64,000 nt of DNA from Diphasiastrum complanatum (GCA_029204225.1 CM055107.1:14692900-14756899); one strand, 5' to 3'. Counted from the stretch's first letter, positions 48,098-61,983 are shown. Notes: generated by a model from the letters alone, not told the origin. Program-made: numbers and translations.

Positions 48098-50104
48098 GCG
48101 AAGATCTTTAATGACTTGCTTTGTGTTGAAATCGATAAGTATGGGTGCTAATTGTTGAGCCAGAACTCGCCCCACCCTAGAAGGGCCATAAAGGACATCT
48201 CTCATTGACATCATTAAAGGGAAGGGCCGGTCTTTCATGCTGGCTTTACTGTGAGGTTGAAGTGTCACTTGGATTGACTCATTAGTTATGGTGCAGCAAC
48301 CATCTAATGGTTGAGGGTGAGTGACTCGCCCATCTTTTCAAGATTGTTTCATGTCTCCCCACACTTAGATCTTTTGGAACCCACCGCTGTGACTATAGTG
48401 ATGGTTCAAAATACGCTTCTCCACTTGCTACTCAAGTTTGTCAGTTCCATAGTGAGGACCTTTCAAAATTTCTACCACACTAGGACATGCAAGTACAAAT
48501 GAAATTTGAAGTTGTCAATGGTTCTTTCTATCACCTTGGAGGCATATGCATGACATCTGAGGACTCAAGTTATCACAGGTCAGACCTTGTAGAAAAAAGT
48601 GCGCCTTACTCTCTTGGCATGGCACTAAGGAAGAAACTTAATCTATGGACTTCTTTGTGCAGTCAGAAAATGATTATTGTGGCTATCAACAATATAATAG
48701 TATTGATTTTTTGAGTTGAATACTAGCATTTCATGACTGCCATCTCTTCTTGAAGATTTCAAGAAAACAATAAGGTAATTTGAGTTTTAGAAAAATAACC
48801 TATCTAATCATGATCAAACAACACACACAAAAAAAGAATTTTTCGTGTTCAGACAAGTAATTTTGAAGTTTGATGGCATTTATTTGCAGATTTATGAACC
48901 CTTAAATGCATGCTTAATGTTAGACAATACATTCATCTATGCTATGTATTGTGTGAGGCTTTACAGAGAAGCCATGTTCGCAATGAGAGCCTTTTTAACA
49001 TAATCTACAAGGTACCAGGAAAATCCAAATTGGTAGCATGCTTATCTGATTCCACTTCAATAAATCCATTGCGTGATACAAAAAATTGAAAAGTCCATGT
49101 ATCTTCTGAATACATGCATAGAACAGAAAACTGGCATAATATTAAAGCTAGCTATTTTAAGACAAAGATATAAAAGCATGACATACTTCAGAAGCCTAGA
49201 TTCAATGGTGCAAAAGCTCAAAATAAGTCTCATTGTTTTGAGAAACCATGAGATTTTCAAGTTGCAATATGGGAAGATGTCTTATACATCAGAAAAAATG
49301 AGTAATTTAATTCATGGCATTGATTGACTAGGAGGAAACACTTCATTGAAAAATGCATCCGTGATTCAACAAAATTAGCAATCCATCTTGTGAAAGCATC
49401 TCAGCATCTTGGAGAGATCACATCACATACGATATACCACATTTTAAAAGCAACATCAAATCTAAAAACGACTAATTTGTTTTCTCAACTCCAAAAAGTC
49501 ACATAGGTGCTTACAAATATGGCTGGTGGTAGCATTATCCCTTAGAAGCTGTGAGAGAAGTTGAAACTGCACCTCGAAACATACATTAAGTTTTTCACCA
49601 ATTAACATAATCAAATTTAAAAATATTGTCGACATAATGCTACTATTTGAGAACCTCAAGGCCATTCATACAGGATCGAACATTTATGTCACTGATGATC
49701 ATTACAGGAACTGCCTAACTTACACTAGGTTTTGAAACTGGAGAACTTATATGGTAAGAGGACTGTGATCGTACAATTATGTAATAGATTATCCAACACT
49801 ACAGTCATGTAAGCATATCAGCCTTTAAACTGTTCCAGCTTAACAGGCACGTACACACAACCCTATCCATACCTATTTACAATATGAGGTTATGTCAGAA
49901 AAAGCACTTCGCCTAAACGATAATAACATGTTCTAGAATGCAAATACACAGTAAACATTAGTAATATATCAAATATTCCTCAAAACAGAATTGAACTTAC
50001 GATAACACCTATTCCTCGTTAAGAGGCTCAGTCTTGCATAAAGTAAGCTCTCCAATGCTCAATATGTGCAAGTCCATGATATTATGCTCAAAAAAACTGT
50101 GGCT
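47211..50104. other. Unassigned; includes SF3B1 3' flank
   Basis: Short frames only. The last few hundred bases (to 50104) should hold the SF3B1 3' UTR on the minus strand; no clear AATAAA was identified there. Confidence 0.35.
48025..48095. repeat. (GA)35 microsatellite
   Basis: 71 bp of pure GA, preceded by an imperfect GT tract from 48004. Confidence 0.98.
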
Positions 50105-53100
50105 TCATACAAACATTGCCAACTCTGGTCTGCTATATACGTTGTTGCCATCATCTTCTAGAACTGGATAGGCAGCTACCAGTCCATCCTGGGCTCCAAT
50201 ATACAAAGAATTGTAAATCTTCCAATATACTTCGCGCACTTTCCTTGCTGGGTGAAAAAGACCCTGTAGGCAATAGCTCAAGACTATGGCAGGTCCTAAT
50301 GCTACTCGCATCCCTTCAATTGCCTCCATCACTGCATTTATTACATGAGGTGATGTCTCGAATATATTTGGCCATACTAAGTTGAGCAAATGAACTAAAG
50401 CATCCTCACAACCCAGACCTGCAACACCAAGGGCCATGTGTTTCACCGCAGAAGCTGCAGTTTGTCTATGAACCAGATCGCGATCCATGAGTGCGTCCTC
50501 CAAAAGAGGGGTAACAGCATATATATAATCCTTCCCCATTTCCCCTATATATTCAAAGAGAAATGATAAGGACTTCAAAACCCCATTCTGTACGTTAAGT
50601 TCTGGAACCCGATATTCATTCATAAGGGCAGGAAGAACAGTGAAAGGTGAGCAAGTTTCAGCAACAATTGCTATGGCTACCGTGGTGCAAACTCGGTTCT
50701 GTCGCTCTTGCACCTTCAGATTATTTAGTAACGTGGCAAGGACATCCTGTGGCCCAATTGCCTTTGCTATGTATCCAAATGTGTTCACAGTTGCTCTTCG
50801 GATACCTTTTTTATGAGCTTTCAGCATCTCAAGTAACTCGAAGCAAATTCTCATCCACTCACGAGCTGGTACAAACTCTGCACCCCTATCTGCGATTCGA
50901 CCAACCAGGTCAATGCAGTTCTCCTGGACCTTCTCGTGCCTGTTTTTCAAGATAGGAGTCAACCGGGGAAGTAAGTCCTTGATTGGAGGGGTCATTTTTG
51001 TCATACCAATGACATTCACTATGGCCTTCAGTGCACCTAGGATAGATCCAAGCACTTCTGGATACTCCTCACCAAGGTATTCATACAACACAACACCCAA
51101 ATGACCCATCAATTGCTCCTCCTGACATTGCTTCATTACCACTGCAATTCGAGCAATAAGATCCGCTGCCTGTTGCCTTACCTTTGCACTCTTGTTATTC
51201 AGTCTCCACTTTATGGTTCCACAAATTTGTGGTAAGTAAGGCTTAACACGCTGACCCAGGGCATTCACAACTGTTCCAAAGCCATTCAACATCACATTGG
51301 CATCATCACTGGTCTGCTCCTGAAATGCATAGAGGATACCATCTATGAGAAGCTCCTCAAGGCGAGCATCGATATCAGAGGCCCCAAGGTTGGCGACCAC
51401 TTTCTCTATTGTCTCCATTACCATTCGCCGATAAGGTTCACTCTCATCTTTAAGGTCTTCTACTACTCTACCCACTATGTCTGCAACACCAACCTTGTTG
51501 GCAATTTCAACCGTTGTATCCACTAGTTGTCGATAATTCCTCCGATCCAGGGCCATCCTACGAACCCAAAAGTTTCGAAAGAACTCTGGAAGAATCTCGG
51601 TCCTGATATAATCTGCCTCCACACCCTCCGTACTAACACACTGCTTCACCACTTTTAACACAATTTTCTTCATCTCTTCATCAGGAGATTGGAACTCTCT
51701 AATCAATATCACCATCACTTCTTTTGTATAATAGCTTGCATAAATAGCATCCATAAGTGGTATAATGAACCCAATGGCCTTGAGAAAAGCTGCCAGCACT
51801 TTTCCTCGGTGAGACCTTATACCTTTCCACAGTGGCTTCAAGACCGAGTCAAAACTCTCAATGCCATAAGGAGCGGATGCTTCTGCCAAAGCTGCCAAAG
51901 ATAGTGCAGTGATGGTTCTCACCTTCTGATTCTCATCATTCAGCCCATGTTCAATTATTTCAACTAGTGACCTTAGATGAGGTAGAACAGCACAGCCCAT
52001 AAGGATAGCAATCTGTTGCACAATCTTGATACCAGTATGCCTAGCTTGCCATGATTTTTTACTTTGGCACACGGCCTTCAAGAATGGAAGTAAAGCAGGA
52101 ATTCCTAATGCAGAAGCAACAACACTAAAAGCTCGAGCTGTAGTATTTCTAACATACTCATCAATATTATCAATGTCTGGCCTCATGGCAGCAATCATCG
52201 TTGCAAGACCTGCTGCCTTACTTAGGTTGGAAATTATTTCTCTTCCCTCCACACGAGCATAGTAATCTTCATCGATAAGCAGTGGCTCAATAACAACCAG
52301 AATTTTATGTACAAACGGCCTAACTAGCTCATCCAACTTATACAAAACCCTATCAATGACTTTCACTAGCAAATGCCGCTCTTGATCTTCCAAGGTAGGA
52401 GACATAAGAAGAGGTAAGATCTGGTTGAACAGAGGCCCTGCCCCGAACTCGCGTGCCTTATCTGTCAACTGTCGCAAAGCAGTCTTTCTTTGAGGCGGCG
52501 TACCATTTTTCACTTTCAACAAAAGTTTCATTATTTTCCTCTCTTTGCTCTCTTCTGCAGTCATCTCTTCCTCCTCTTTTTCGTTCAATAAGGCTCCAAA
52601 GTACTGGTAATCCTCTGGCTTCATAAACGGCAAACCTCCTGCTGCTTCTTTTGGAACATCGAACTGCTGTGACCGATCCTCCTCAGGAATGGCATAAAGT
52701 GGAGTACCCATGAGAGGTGTAGGGGTTGCCAACAGCTTCCTTGCTGGAGTCCTTATGGGAATATACGAGGCAGGAGGATCCAAAATCACATAGCCCTCTT
52801 GAGGAAACATGGCATCTAATTCTTCATCTGACAACGGCCGATTGCGTTCTTCGATATCTTTCTCCCAGCGAAACAAATTATACTGCTCTGGAGTCAAGGG
52901 GCCTCTCAAGGTAATATGCCCAGGTGTTGGTGTTGCAAGCTCAATACCTCCCATGGGAGTAACTCCAGGGGTGAAGGCAGACGGCGTTGCACCAGGCATT
53001 GGAGTGGCACTACCCATAGTGGCAGGAGTTTCATCCCACCTAGATCTCTGCTTTTTGGGAGTCGGTGTGGCAAGGCCAGCAACTTTGGGGGTGGCATCCC

Positions 53101-53956
53101 AGGTCATGCCAGCAGGAGTGGCACCAGGAGTAACTCCACCAACAGGAGTTGCATCAGCATCTGCAAGTCTACCTGGCGTTGGAGTTTCATCCCACCTGTT
53201 CCGTCTTGAAACAGTTGGAGTTGCCTCTATTCCTGCCCGCCCCGGTGTTGGAGTTGCATCCCACCTGCTTGGTCCAGGGGTTGCATCAGGAGCATCCCAC
53301 TCTGATGTGAGTTTTGCCTTCTTATGTTCATCTGCTTCTACTGATTGATCCCATCGATTGCGTCGCTTTGCACTTGCACTTGCACTCGCACTTGCACTTG
53401 GTGCTGGTGGGGCTGCAACTTGTGCTTTAGTTGGAGCAGTAGATTCCTCTTTCGCCTTCCTTTCACTCTCTTCCTGATGTTTTTTTGAAATAAGCCGCAG
53501 TGTATCTTCCTTATCTCGCTTCAGTTTCTCCTCTCGCATAATATCTGCATAAGTTCTGACTGCCGCATCAGGGGTTTTGTCGCCCATGGCAAAGGCGTCA
53601 TTCCTGTCTGGTGAAATGATCCGATTAAGGCGCCTTTTCCGATAATCATCCTCCCTGTCAATAATGCGCTGCGGCTTCTTGAACCCTAAATCGTCATCAG
53701 TGGCCTCCCCACGAGGCATCTCAGAAAGAAATGCTTTCGGTGCCGTATATGAGGCCAATTTTTTTGCCACAGCACGCTCTGCAAGATCTTGATCTTCATC
53801 CTCCTCATTCACAGGGATGGAATGCTCATACCCTTCAAACCTGTTTGCAACTCCATACAAATCCCTATCAAAACTGACAGAAGTCAAAGCTGCGAGCTCC
53901 TGCTGTTTCTTGCGTCGATCTTCTTGAACCCTAGCTATTTCACTCTCGACCTCCAT
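50105..53956 (-). CDS. SF3B1: Splicing factor 3B subunit 1
   Basis: Complete single-exon gene, 1,283 codons from the ATG at 53956 ([20 protein letters not shown]); the frame is open further upstream but without an ATG. SF3B1 is the core HEAT-repeat scaffold of the U2 snRNP SF3b complex. In the nucleus it clamps the branch-site/U2 duplex. The N-terminal third has RWDETP-type repeats ([17 protein letters not shown]), the U2AF-ligand motifs and TP phosphosites, then the [12 protein letters not shown] segment. The rest is the ~20 HEAT-repeat superhelix ending SRPELAMFV. Residues equivalent to the human hot spots K666 (RHTGIK) and K700 (DENQK) are conserved. Length and intronless structure fit plant orthologues such as the Arabidopsis gene. 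No frame damage was seen. Confidence 0.98.
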   Translation of the reverse strand: MEVESEIARVQEDRRKKQQELAALTSVSFDRDLYGVANRFEGYEHSIPVNEEDEDQDLAERAVAKKLASYTAPKAFLSEMPRGEATDDDLGFKKPQRIIDREDDYRKRRLNRIISPDRNDAFAMGDKTPDAAVRTYADIMREEKLKRDKEDTLRLISKKHQEESERKAKEESTAPTKAQVAAPPAPSASASASASAKRRNRWDQSVEADEHKKAKLTSEWDAPDATPGPSRWDATPTPGRAGIEATPTVSRRNRWDETPTPGRLADADATPVGGVTPGATPAGMTWDATPKVAGLATPTPKKQRSRWDETPATMGSATPMPGATPSAFTPGVTPMGGIELATPTPGHITLRGPLTPEQYNLFRWEKDIEERNRPLSDEELDAMFPQEGYVILDPPASYIPIRTPARKLLATPTPLMGTPLYAIPEEDRSQQFDVPKEAAGGLPFMKPEDYQYFGALLNEKEEEEMTAEESKERKIMKLLLKVKNGTPPQRKTALRQLTDKAREFGAGPLFNQILPLLMSPTLEDQERHLLVKVIDRVLYKLDELVRPFVHKILVVIEPLLIDEDYYARVEGREIISNLSKAAGLATMIAAMRPDIDNIDEYVRNTTARAFSVVASALGIPALLPFLKAVCQSKKSWQARHTGIKIVQQIAILMGCAVLPHLRSLVEIIEHGLNDENQKVRTITALSLAALAEASAPYGIESFDSVLKPLWKGIRSHRGKVLAAFLKAIGFIIPLMDAIYASYYTKEVMVILIREFQSPDEEMKKIVLKVVKQCVSTEGVEADYIRTEILPEFFRNFWVRRMALDRRNYRQLVDTTVEIANKVGVADIVGRVVEDLKDESEPYRRMVMETIEKVVANLGASDIDARLEELLIDGILYAFQEQTSDDANVMLNGFGTVVNALGQRVKPYLPQICGTIKWRLNNKSAKVRQQAADLIARIAVVMKQCQEEQLMGHLGVVLYEYLGEEYPEVLGSILGALKAIVNVIGMTKMTPPIKDLLPRLTPILKNRHEKVQENCIDLVGRIADRGAEFVPAREWMRICFELLEMLKAHKKGIRRATVNTFGYIAKAIGPQDVLATLLNNLKVQERQNRVCTTVAIAIVAETCSPFTVLPALMNEYRVPELNVQNGVLKSLSFLFEYIGEMGKDYIYAVTPLLEDALMDRDLVHRQTAASAVKHMALGVAGLGCEDALVHLLNLVWPNIFETSPHVINAVMEAIEGMRVALGPAIVLSYCLQGLFHPARKVREVYWKIYNSLYIGAQDGLVAAYPVLEDDGNNVYSRPELAMFV

Positions 53957-54760
53957 TTCAGTTGAAACTTTGAGGACCAGCGCACCTTCAACACAAAACA
54001 AAACAACACAACAGATTTGGGGAGGGGGGGATTAGGTCACAAAGATAGCTATACTGTAACAAAGAACAGAAAGCGAAAACCTAATGGTAATAACAATGGT
54101 GGCGAATAATTCCACACTTATAATAATTATCCTGCGACTATTGTGTGGTAGCCAAAGACATTGAAGTAGCAGTTAGATTGAGTAGCAAAAACGAAAAAGG
54201 TGCGCTCGGCAGGCAAAAAACTATAATGCAAAGGTTTCACCGACCTTGCTTGACGTGACTTATAACCAGTATATAATCCAAAACTCATAAAATGCGAACA
54301 CAGGCAAGAACAGGGGCATAAAGGAGATCATAATCCCTGAAAAAAGAGTAAAAGCTTAGGCTCTTAAGAAGCAGTAAATTTATCTCATAAAACATGAAAA
54401 ATAGATGGATATGGCTGATTCAAAGGCTTGACCAACCTATACAGAAAGAAAGGCCAGATCAGGAGCGCTGCTGCTGCTGCTGCTGCGTAGCTACTCCTCC
54501 GTAAGCAGTGAACAGAAAAGACGAAGGCGCAGGCAGGAGGCAGGCGGCATCGAGCGCTAGCAAGATGAACAAAAAATAATGAAGGAAAGCAATGTAAATC
54601 CTCGAAGGTGGGGGCAGACAAAGGAGGGGCCGCTGGTGGTTTTATCAAGTTTTGGAGGCATGTGGAGGTTAGACCTAGTTTGGCATGAATTTATAAGGTG
54701 TAGGTAGGGCCTATTTCCATGTCTCACCCCTTTGTGGCCACCTAAAGGCACTCATTCTCT
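53957..54760 (-). promoter_or_regulatory. SF3B1 5' leader and promoter region
   Basis: Minus-strand sequence upstream of the ATG. A T/G-rich stretch ending TTGAAG (near 53986) could be the acceptor of a 5' UTR intron. Farther up lies a pyrimidine-rich exon-like segment with a (CAG)6 tract (54468-54485 as CTG on the plus strand). The donor and start site cannot be fixed. A 4-bp-armed CACATGTG palindrome lies near 54769. Confidence 0.45.
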
Positions 54761-56896
54761 CACACATGTGAATGCTTGGTCCAATGAACTCTTTTCATGA
54801 ACATTTAATGAACGCCGATTTAGTTTCCAATGGTACAATGATGAAGAACTAGGCACTGTATATTCAACTTGGCCATGCTATTTGTACAGACTGGATGATC
54901 GTGTTACAAAGAATGTGTAATCATATGTCCTCACGTGTAAGAGTTGGGGAGCATCCTCCCCTTCTTGATGGTGCAGCTGGATGCCCTAACACATAAGTAA
55001 CTCGGGGAATCCTCCCCATAAACAAATCAAAAGAACGTTAACATTCACATATGTATTGAGCGTTTGCAAATAGATGGACTCGGTAATGGAAGGGACACAT
55101 GAGCTCTTGAGCATCCACCACCAAGGCTCCTATTGTTAAAAGAAAATTATTAGGTCACTACAACTGTTTAAGTTAAGCCAAGTTAGTTTTTGGTTATGAT
55201 TGGACTTGTTGAACTAGTGACACCACAAGACACTTGTTGACTTGGTATGACAAGCACTACTTTTATCATGTCTATGTATGTTCAGCTTATAGTGCTTTTG
55301 TTAATCCTCCGTGCTTAATGGTAAATGATTTATCCGTATTTGCTACTGTAATGCACAAGATCCTGCTATCAACGGTATCACTAGTCATGGAAGTGGTTGT
55401 AGAGCAGTGGATTTAAGCCATTCGACTCAGTTTGAGAAGTTGAGGCAACCAAGTCGAGAAGAGAAATTTCTAGGTTTCAAAATCACCATAGGTGGAAAGC
55501 TAGAGAGGTATTGTGCAAAAATGAGTGCACATCTTTTCACTTTTCTTCTTTTCTTCTTTTTACTCGATCAGTGGAACCTGAACCATGTCACAAGGTTATT
55601 TGGTCAAATAAAGATAAACAAAAGGTTATTTAGTTAATTCAAAGAGCTTGTAACTTTGTTGTTGCCAAGCACACCATAGTTATATAAGATATTGTTGTCC
55701 AAGACCTTGGTTGTGGGCTTCATAAGCCCTTCATGATTTGGGATGAATGATGTAATCACATATTTTAGAATAGCTCCACTTTTGTTCCACTAATCAACAT
55801 ATGGTCTACTCAAACACGTTCCCACAATTTTTGAATAGTGGGTTTGTCACAATATTGCCATTCAAATTCTCGGTGCAACTTATTATCATTTGCTACTGAT
55901 GCGCATGAAGTAGTCTATCTCACCATGTGAATACTTACATCTTCCAAGAGAACATGTTGCTGGTACCTTTGTTAAGACATCTTTGGTGCAATGAGGTCTA
56001 ATCCCACAACTCTTATCCCTTCACTCTATGTTTGATCCGCCGTGATTCAACAATTAACATTATACTAACAATTGACTATATCTCCACACACTTGCAAACT
56101 AATGGAAGGTGGATGTGGTACTTAGGCAATGTAGGCTGAGACAAATTGTTTTCATATCCAAGAAAAATAGTTTTTTGTTTATTAATAAGTTGATTCTTTA
56201 TGATTACTTTCTATTTTGCACATATTGTTTTTGTGTTTTCAAAAAGTACATGACTTGTACAAAGTCATGCAATGTTTTAGATAGGGAAGCCTCATCAACA
56301 AAATTTTCTAATAAAATGACAACCATGCCACACTAGAATTTTGCCACTCACAATAGAAAATTATCATAGGATTTTGAGCCTCATGGTCAATACAATCAAT
56401 TGCTTGCTTGATGATAGAAGGTTAAGAATATCTCCAATGATCTCGCATGGCAACGAAAATATGATAAAGGGTTGTCCTTTTGAAAATTTTGATTGTGTCT
56501 CTCTTTCCTACAATATGTGAGAATTATCAACAATGTGCCATTTTTGGTGAGAAAACCAAGTCCAATTCATACTTAGCTTCTATTTCTATCATGCAACATG
56601 CAACAACTTTACTAATCAACACACAATTTCTTTGTGAATAAAGAGTTCAAAACAACCATTTTCAAAAATTACATCTTTGGAAAAGGCTTGCACCAATCAA
56701 TGCCTTGTAGGTATGCTCTAAACTAACAATATATTACAAGGCAAACTATAGCTTTGTATCTTTATCACAATGGCACATTAGGATGACATGATGCACCTTA
56801 TTATTGAAGTTGGTACCTAATAAGAGTTAGTTGGATGATGCTTATATACTATTGTGTTGATAATTGATGTCTAGCAATGATATGTATTTATTATCT
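54761..56896. other. Unassigned intergenic sequence
   Basis: Short scattered frames; no family or repeat recognised. Confidence 0.4.
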
Positions 56897-57011
56897 TGTT
56901 CAATAAAAATGCTTCTTGGTTTCCAAGGGGAGGCTCGAACCTGGGACCAAAGAAACTTTGGATGCCAAGCTAACCAATTGAGCCAACCCCGTTGGGTGTT
57001 CAATAAAAATG
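56897..57011 (-). mobile_element. 85-bp tRNA-derived SINE with 15-bp target duplication
   Basis: Perfect direct repeats TGTTCAATAAAAATG at 56897-56911 and 56997-57011 flank an 85-bp insert. On the minus strand the insert starts CCCAACGGGGTTGGCTCAAT, then TGGTTAGCTTGG (box A region), and further on CCCAGGTTCGAGCC (box B). It ends GGAAACCAAGAAG. It has a tRNA-like promoter but no LINE-like tail or poly(A). The start resembles the GGTTGGCTCA head of plant Au-type SINEs. A related copy lies at 40478. Confidence 0.85.
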
Positions 57012-57435
<424 letters not shown>

Positions 57436-57721
57436 TGTATTTAATAGAAGAGTATTACAATAATGATGGAGAAGGGAGTACATGAGAGAAATAGGGAGGC
57501 AGTTGTGCCTCCTCACAATTGTAAGGATTTATTATTGACATTTATAGCATAAGGCCCGTGAGGCCTATTTCTCCAACTTAGTTACATTTAAGGCATGGGC
57601 CTATCAATACTAGTAGTAAGTAAAGTTGGATACTACTTATTCCAACCACTCTCCTAAGTAACAACTTTAGTGAAGAACTGATATCATGCCTATAAAGAAA
57701 GACTATTAGAGCACATTTCTC

Positions 57722-58458
57722 TGTTACACATGTTAGGGTTGACCAATCAAACATGGCACATGCCATATTCTCATTGGGACACTTGGTCTAGTGTATGAGT
57801 GACACATCTCAAGGTACTTGCTTGCCTATGTGTCAGGGTGCTACCAAGTGGCACGTGTCAACTGTGTGTGGAATTGGCCATCTATCGATGATAGGAAGGG
57901 TCGGGGTTATGAGGATTGTGGATAAGTGAGCCTTGGAGAGGCATTCCTCATCATAATCTAGGCATCAACTTGGTTAGGAGGAGGCAAGGCAGCCCACTGC
58001 ATTGTGTTTCATGCTTTGTTGATGCTATGTGCTTATTGTGAATTCAATAAAGTTTGAGTTTGAGATCTATTTATACATGTTTTAATATGGTTTGTGTATG
58101 AGTGTAGTTCATGGAGAGCCTGACATTTGGTATTATAAAATAAGGTTATGACGAGGGCTGTAATTCATCATGTTGCCTGGACCATTATTAGCAGTGTTAG
58201 AATTGAAAGCTTAGGTCTGTCATGTCGGTACAGTACTTTCTATTCTTGATTGTGTACACACGTTTTAGCATTAGGGGCATGCGGTGTGTCATGCATGTGC
58301 CTTGAAATGGCACACGCGTTGAGACTTGGTCCCGTCGACGATAGCCTTGCCATGCATGACTGCCTTAAAGAGAATTAGGGTTGCGTCAATATCAACAAAG
58401 CCTCCAATAGTGCTCACGTTGTTTGATAACATAACTGCACACAGATAAGATCATGTCA
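57722..58458 (+). mobile_element. Probable LTR (about 0.74 kb) with primer-binding site
   Basis: Ends ATCATGTCA immediately before G-TGGTATCAGAAC (58460-58471), an initiator-Met-type primer-binding site. The left edge is guessed at TGTTACACATG (57722). AATAAAG near 58047 is a candidate polyadenylation signal. No second LTR lies in the window. Confidence 0.5.
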
Positions 58459-58471
58459 GTGGTATCAGAAC

Positions 58472-59400
58472 AGGCTGTGGGGTGCATGTCAGATGCTACA
58501 ACCGAATTCTCATTTACAGAAATTCGAAGAGCCAACAAGGCTATGTGTGTGACGATGGAGTAGGACCGAGAGAGCTGATCATAGCCTTCACTCTCAGGTG
58601 ATCAAGGAGGAAAAAAGTAGAGAAAATCTCAGACAATTCTCATAGGCTAACTGAAAGGGAATTTTGATATCCGTGAGTGTGCCTTCTTTGGGAAGCTTCA
58701 GAAGAAAGTGAACTGTATGTTGTCTGAACCTAAATCAGGTCCTCAACCATGGCCTGCACCTGTACCAAGATGCTCTTACGTCCAAGCATATCCAACTGTC
58801 CAATAAGTCCTGAAAGCTGATCCCCATCCATTCCCCATGCTCCAAGCACACGAGTCTACCAAGGACTCAATGAATGAATGTACACAAACCTCACCATAGG
58901 CTATACCTGAGTAGCTCGCCCACCTCCTAGAGATACTGATGATGATCTGCCTTTCCTACATCCCATGTAGGCTCAACTTCCCATGCTTGACGTTGCCAAC
59001 TCTGATTTGACCAGTATTTAGGCCTCCCACCAAGGAGCCTATCTCCCCAATGTATCCAAAATGTTAACCAATCCAAAGCAAATGAGATCCACTGTCGTGA
59101 TGAGAAATGTGAAGGATTTCAGATCATTCAAGATCCAATCCATGTCCCTGATCTCACAAAGCAGAATAGGGTGACCTTAGGGATGTAGGTGGCTGCAAAA
59201 ACTAGCTCTAGAAAAGACAGAGAAAAGCTTAAAATATTGCTCTTCTTGAAGCAGGGGTTTCTGAGCCAAAAGTCAACATTCTATTCTCATATAAAGCGGT
59301 TTTGAGACTTGTAAAGTTGTGAAGTTGAGCCCTCGAGGGAAGTAAGGCTCACTACCAGCAACCGTATGCAGCCGTGTGGGTTGCGTTGGACTTTTTTTTT
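58472..59400 (+). pseudogene. Decayed internal region of the LTR element
   Basis: Immediately after the primer-binding site the plus strand carries broken frames with retroelement-like composition (for example PQPWPAPVPRCSYVQAYP near 58740). Every frame is interrupted by stops and no catalytic motif survives. Confidence 0.35.
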
Positions 59401-60596
59401 TTTTTATGTGGGCTTTGAAAACCCTCCCCATACCCAAAAGTGCAAGCAAGCAGCAGATCTGGGTGGAAGAGAGTCACGAGCGATGAGTAGGAGGATGCCA
59501 TAGTGCAAATGAGTGGTCTGTGTGTCCAAGAATTCGATTTAAAGCCCGAAATATATGTGAACCGTTTGATGATCTTCACCCCATATCAACGAGTGGAAAT
59601 TCTTGTATCTCAGTTATTGGATATAAATCAATGGATTGCAATAGCCTGAAAAATCTTGTAAAAAAAAAAATTCAAACTGAAGTTTCAGTTCATTTTCTAT
59701 TCACTTTAAAAAGAGCTCGCCAAAAGGGGCTTTTGGAGGTCAAAATAGCTCAAATTTTGACCAAAATTTGGCAGCAGCTAATTGGTGAACCACTCGACAG
59801 TGGAGCAGACAAAGAGTGTCATTTCTCAAGGAGAAGCCTCATTTCATGTCAAATCTTCACCATATTGTAGCTCGGGGTTAGTAACGCCCAAAATCACCAA
59901 AATCGTTATTTTTGGAGCTCGGAAAGCCGATTAAAGACAAATTTGGTGCTGGTGGATCTTGTCGTAGGCAGCTAGACTTCATCTAGAAAAACTCAAGGTT
60001 GTGGCATTGCGTTCATTTCGCATTAAAAAATGAAACTGATTCTCTCCAAACTAGTAAAGACACCTTCATATAATCTCAATTTACATGAATCTCTGGGTGA
60101 AATGTCATCTTACATTGTAAATCAATGTTCAAAAGTTAAAGAAACAAACAATTATATTCCAAGACTATCCACAATTACTTGTAGATCTGTCATAAATGCT
60201 TCTTGGTACCAATACACTTAGAATTTTTCATAAGGTACAAAAATTCATCCTGCTAGAATCTCTTAGGAGATCCATCAAGGTAAAAATGACTTTAACTCAA
60301 TCCTGAGTACCCCAGATACTCTCGAGTTAAGTGCTCTTATTCCAAGCATCATATGCAAGAAAATAGCAACCTTCAATCTTGATAGACGTGTCTATCTCCT
60401 AATTAACCAGAGATTTAGGCTGAAACAATACACAAGCATTCCTTGACTACAATCTGTAAGGTAAACAAATTCCTTATAAGTAAGCAATTATCTAATGAAA
60501 ATGCCTGTGAGATCCACACAATCTCAAGTATGTGCAAGAGTAAACAAATTTAGATTCCCAAATAATTGATCTAAATCTTTGACTCAACCAAGAATT
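59401..60596. other. Unassigned AT-rich sequence left of repeat R
   Basis: A 116-codon frame at 59520-59870 is unrecognised. From about 60040 the composition matches the adjacent repeat R and may be part of the same element. Confidence 0.35.
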
Positions 60597-61065
60597 ACTC
60601 ATCTCTTAAGAATCATCATATTTCCATATAATCTTCTAATGATCTTAAAGTATCAATTTATTCCGTCAACCATAAACATTTAGAATCTTATGATTCGTTA
60701 GTTATAATTACATGATTTCAAAACCATACTTCAGCATTGAAAGATACTGGAGTATATGTACAACATACCACTCAGGAAAAAATAAGAATCATTCTAAAAT
60801 CTTTTCCACAAGGAAAATTACTGGATTCCAAGAATATTCTTTCAACCCGATTCTTAACCAGATTATGAGTTCCAAATTCTACAATCAATCAAGTAATTAA
60901 AGACCATCATAACCTCCGTCTTTAACAATATAAACTTTATACAGTCACCTAGAGCAACATCTAGAGATTACAAAGTTCTGCTGAATTCCAATTGAATTCA
61001 GTGGTTATCCTTGATATTAGTTAACTCTGTCATCCAATATGAGCTCACTGGGATACAGTCAATAG
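60597..61065. repeat. Dispersed repeat R, copy 2
   Basis: Similar along its length to 212-700 in the same orientation. Differences are scattered substitutions and small indels. Noncoding. Confidence 0.7.
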
Positions 61066-61687
61066 CTTGGAATATATTTTCGGCTCTTATGGGACAGAGA
61101 ATTGTTACATGAGATTAAAATAATCAATCAAGTGTCTTAGAGTTCAGCTTTACTTCGAATCTCCGCAAAGGAGCAACTATAGACTCATTTCCAGTTTGTA
61201 GGTAAATGCTCTATCAGGAAGCGAGTATCTCTGTAGTTCCTTCATACAAAAGTATGCCCCTAGATATAAGCATTTCACATGGGCTTTGTAATTTTGCATG
61301 TTAAGGGTGGAGAATGACATAACTATTGCCTTTGCTTTGCATGGAAACTGGTTTTTATGTTTTTATTCTATCATTTTGCTACAAAGCATGCAAGTTTGCA
61401 ACCTAACTTTTGCAAAAAGCAAGGCCAATAAATCTACGTAGCCTCATTGGCAATTGCCTTTGTTCTTGGGGCTACTTGGATGAGCATGTAGAGTGAGCTG
61501 AGAAGCTGTATTATATGTCTGATGAATGATGTGCTACGTAGTATGATACGAAAGGCACTCGTCATACTGGGAAGCTTCGAAGAATTATCATTCTTCGTCT
61601 TTAGTACTTTACGTCTCTCTTATTGGTCAACCCCACAACTGTTATTGCTCAGCAGTGAGCACGTCATCACCCACCCCCTCCCCAACA
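61066..61687. other. Upstream region of the EIN3-like gene
   Basis: No ORF. GAGCACGTCATCACCC near 61657 contains a TGACG-type (reverse) core. Confidence 0.4.
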
Positions 61688-61695
61688 TCACGTGA
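61688..61695. promoter_or_regulatory. Palindromic G-box upstream of EIN3-like gene
   Basis: TCACGTGA, a perfect CACGTG G-box, about 100 bp before the putative first exon. bZIP and bHLH factors bind such sites. A second ACGT core (GACACGTAAA) follows near 61725. Confidence 0.45.
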
Positions 61696-61794
61696 TCAAG
61701 CTGAGCAAGACCCACTACAATTCTGACACGTAAATTTAGACAGGCTTTTGGAAGTGCGATCTATCATCTGAGCAGGATTGTACAGAGAGAGAGA

Positions 61795-61983
61795 ATGGAA
61801 GGGAAAGGGGGGAACTCTTTCATTTTGGAAAGGATTTGGATTTTCGAGGATGCGATGTCGGCAATTGCAACACTCCATTTGGGTTTTAACTTTTTTGTCC
61901 TTCCTGCAACATTTTGGGTTCACAAAAAATCTTCAGCATCAGATGTTTGTGGCAGACGAAAAAACCCAGATTCTTTAATGTAA
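61795..61983 (+). CDS. Upstream ORF in the EIN3-like leader, 62 codons
   Basis: ATG at 61795 in context AGAATGGAAG, reading MEGKGGNSFILERIWIFEDA, then a hydrophobic stretch (LGFNFFVLPATFWV), to a TAA at 61983. The TAA overlaps a strong donor (AAT|GTAAGA), so splicing would alter its end. It may be a regulatory uORF or simply leader sequence. Confidence 0.3.
   Translation: MEGKGGNSFILERIWIFEDAMSAIATLHLGFNFFVLPATFWVHKKSSASDVCGRRKNPDSLM

Noticed and set aside
50116-53348. Plus-strand frames inside the SF3B1 gene, including a 179-codon one at 52809
   Set aside because: They are antisense shadows of the conserved CDS; the Pro/Gly/Val-rich one mirrors the TP-repeat region.
53957-54001. SF3B1 start at the upstream end of the open frame
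   Set aside because: That codon is TTG, and the upstream 15 codons look like a pyrimidine-rich intron end. The first ATG at 53956 gives the conserved N-terminus.
54385-54648. 87-codon frame with an Ala run upstream of SF3B1
   Set aside because: The Ala run is a (CAG/GCA)6 tract in the gene's own leader. The frame lacks conserved features and is better read as 5' UTR.
56912-56996. Functional tRNA gene
   Set aside because: Boxes A and B are present, but the acceptor stem does not pair well and perfect 15-bp target duplications flank it, pointing to a retroposon.
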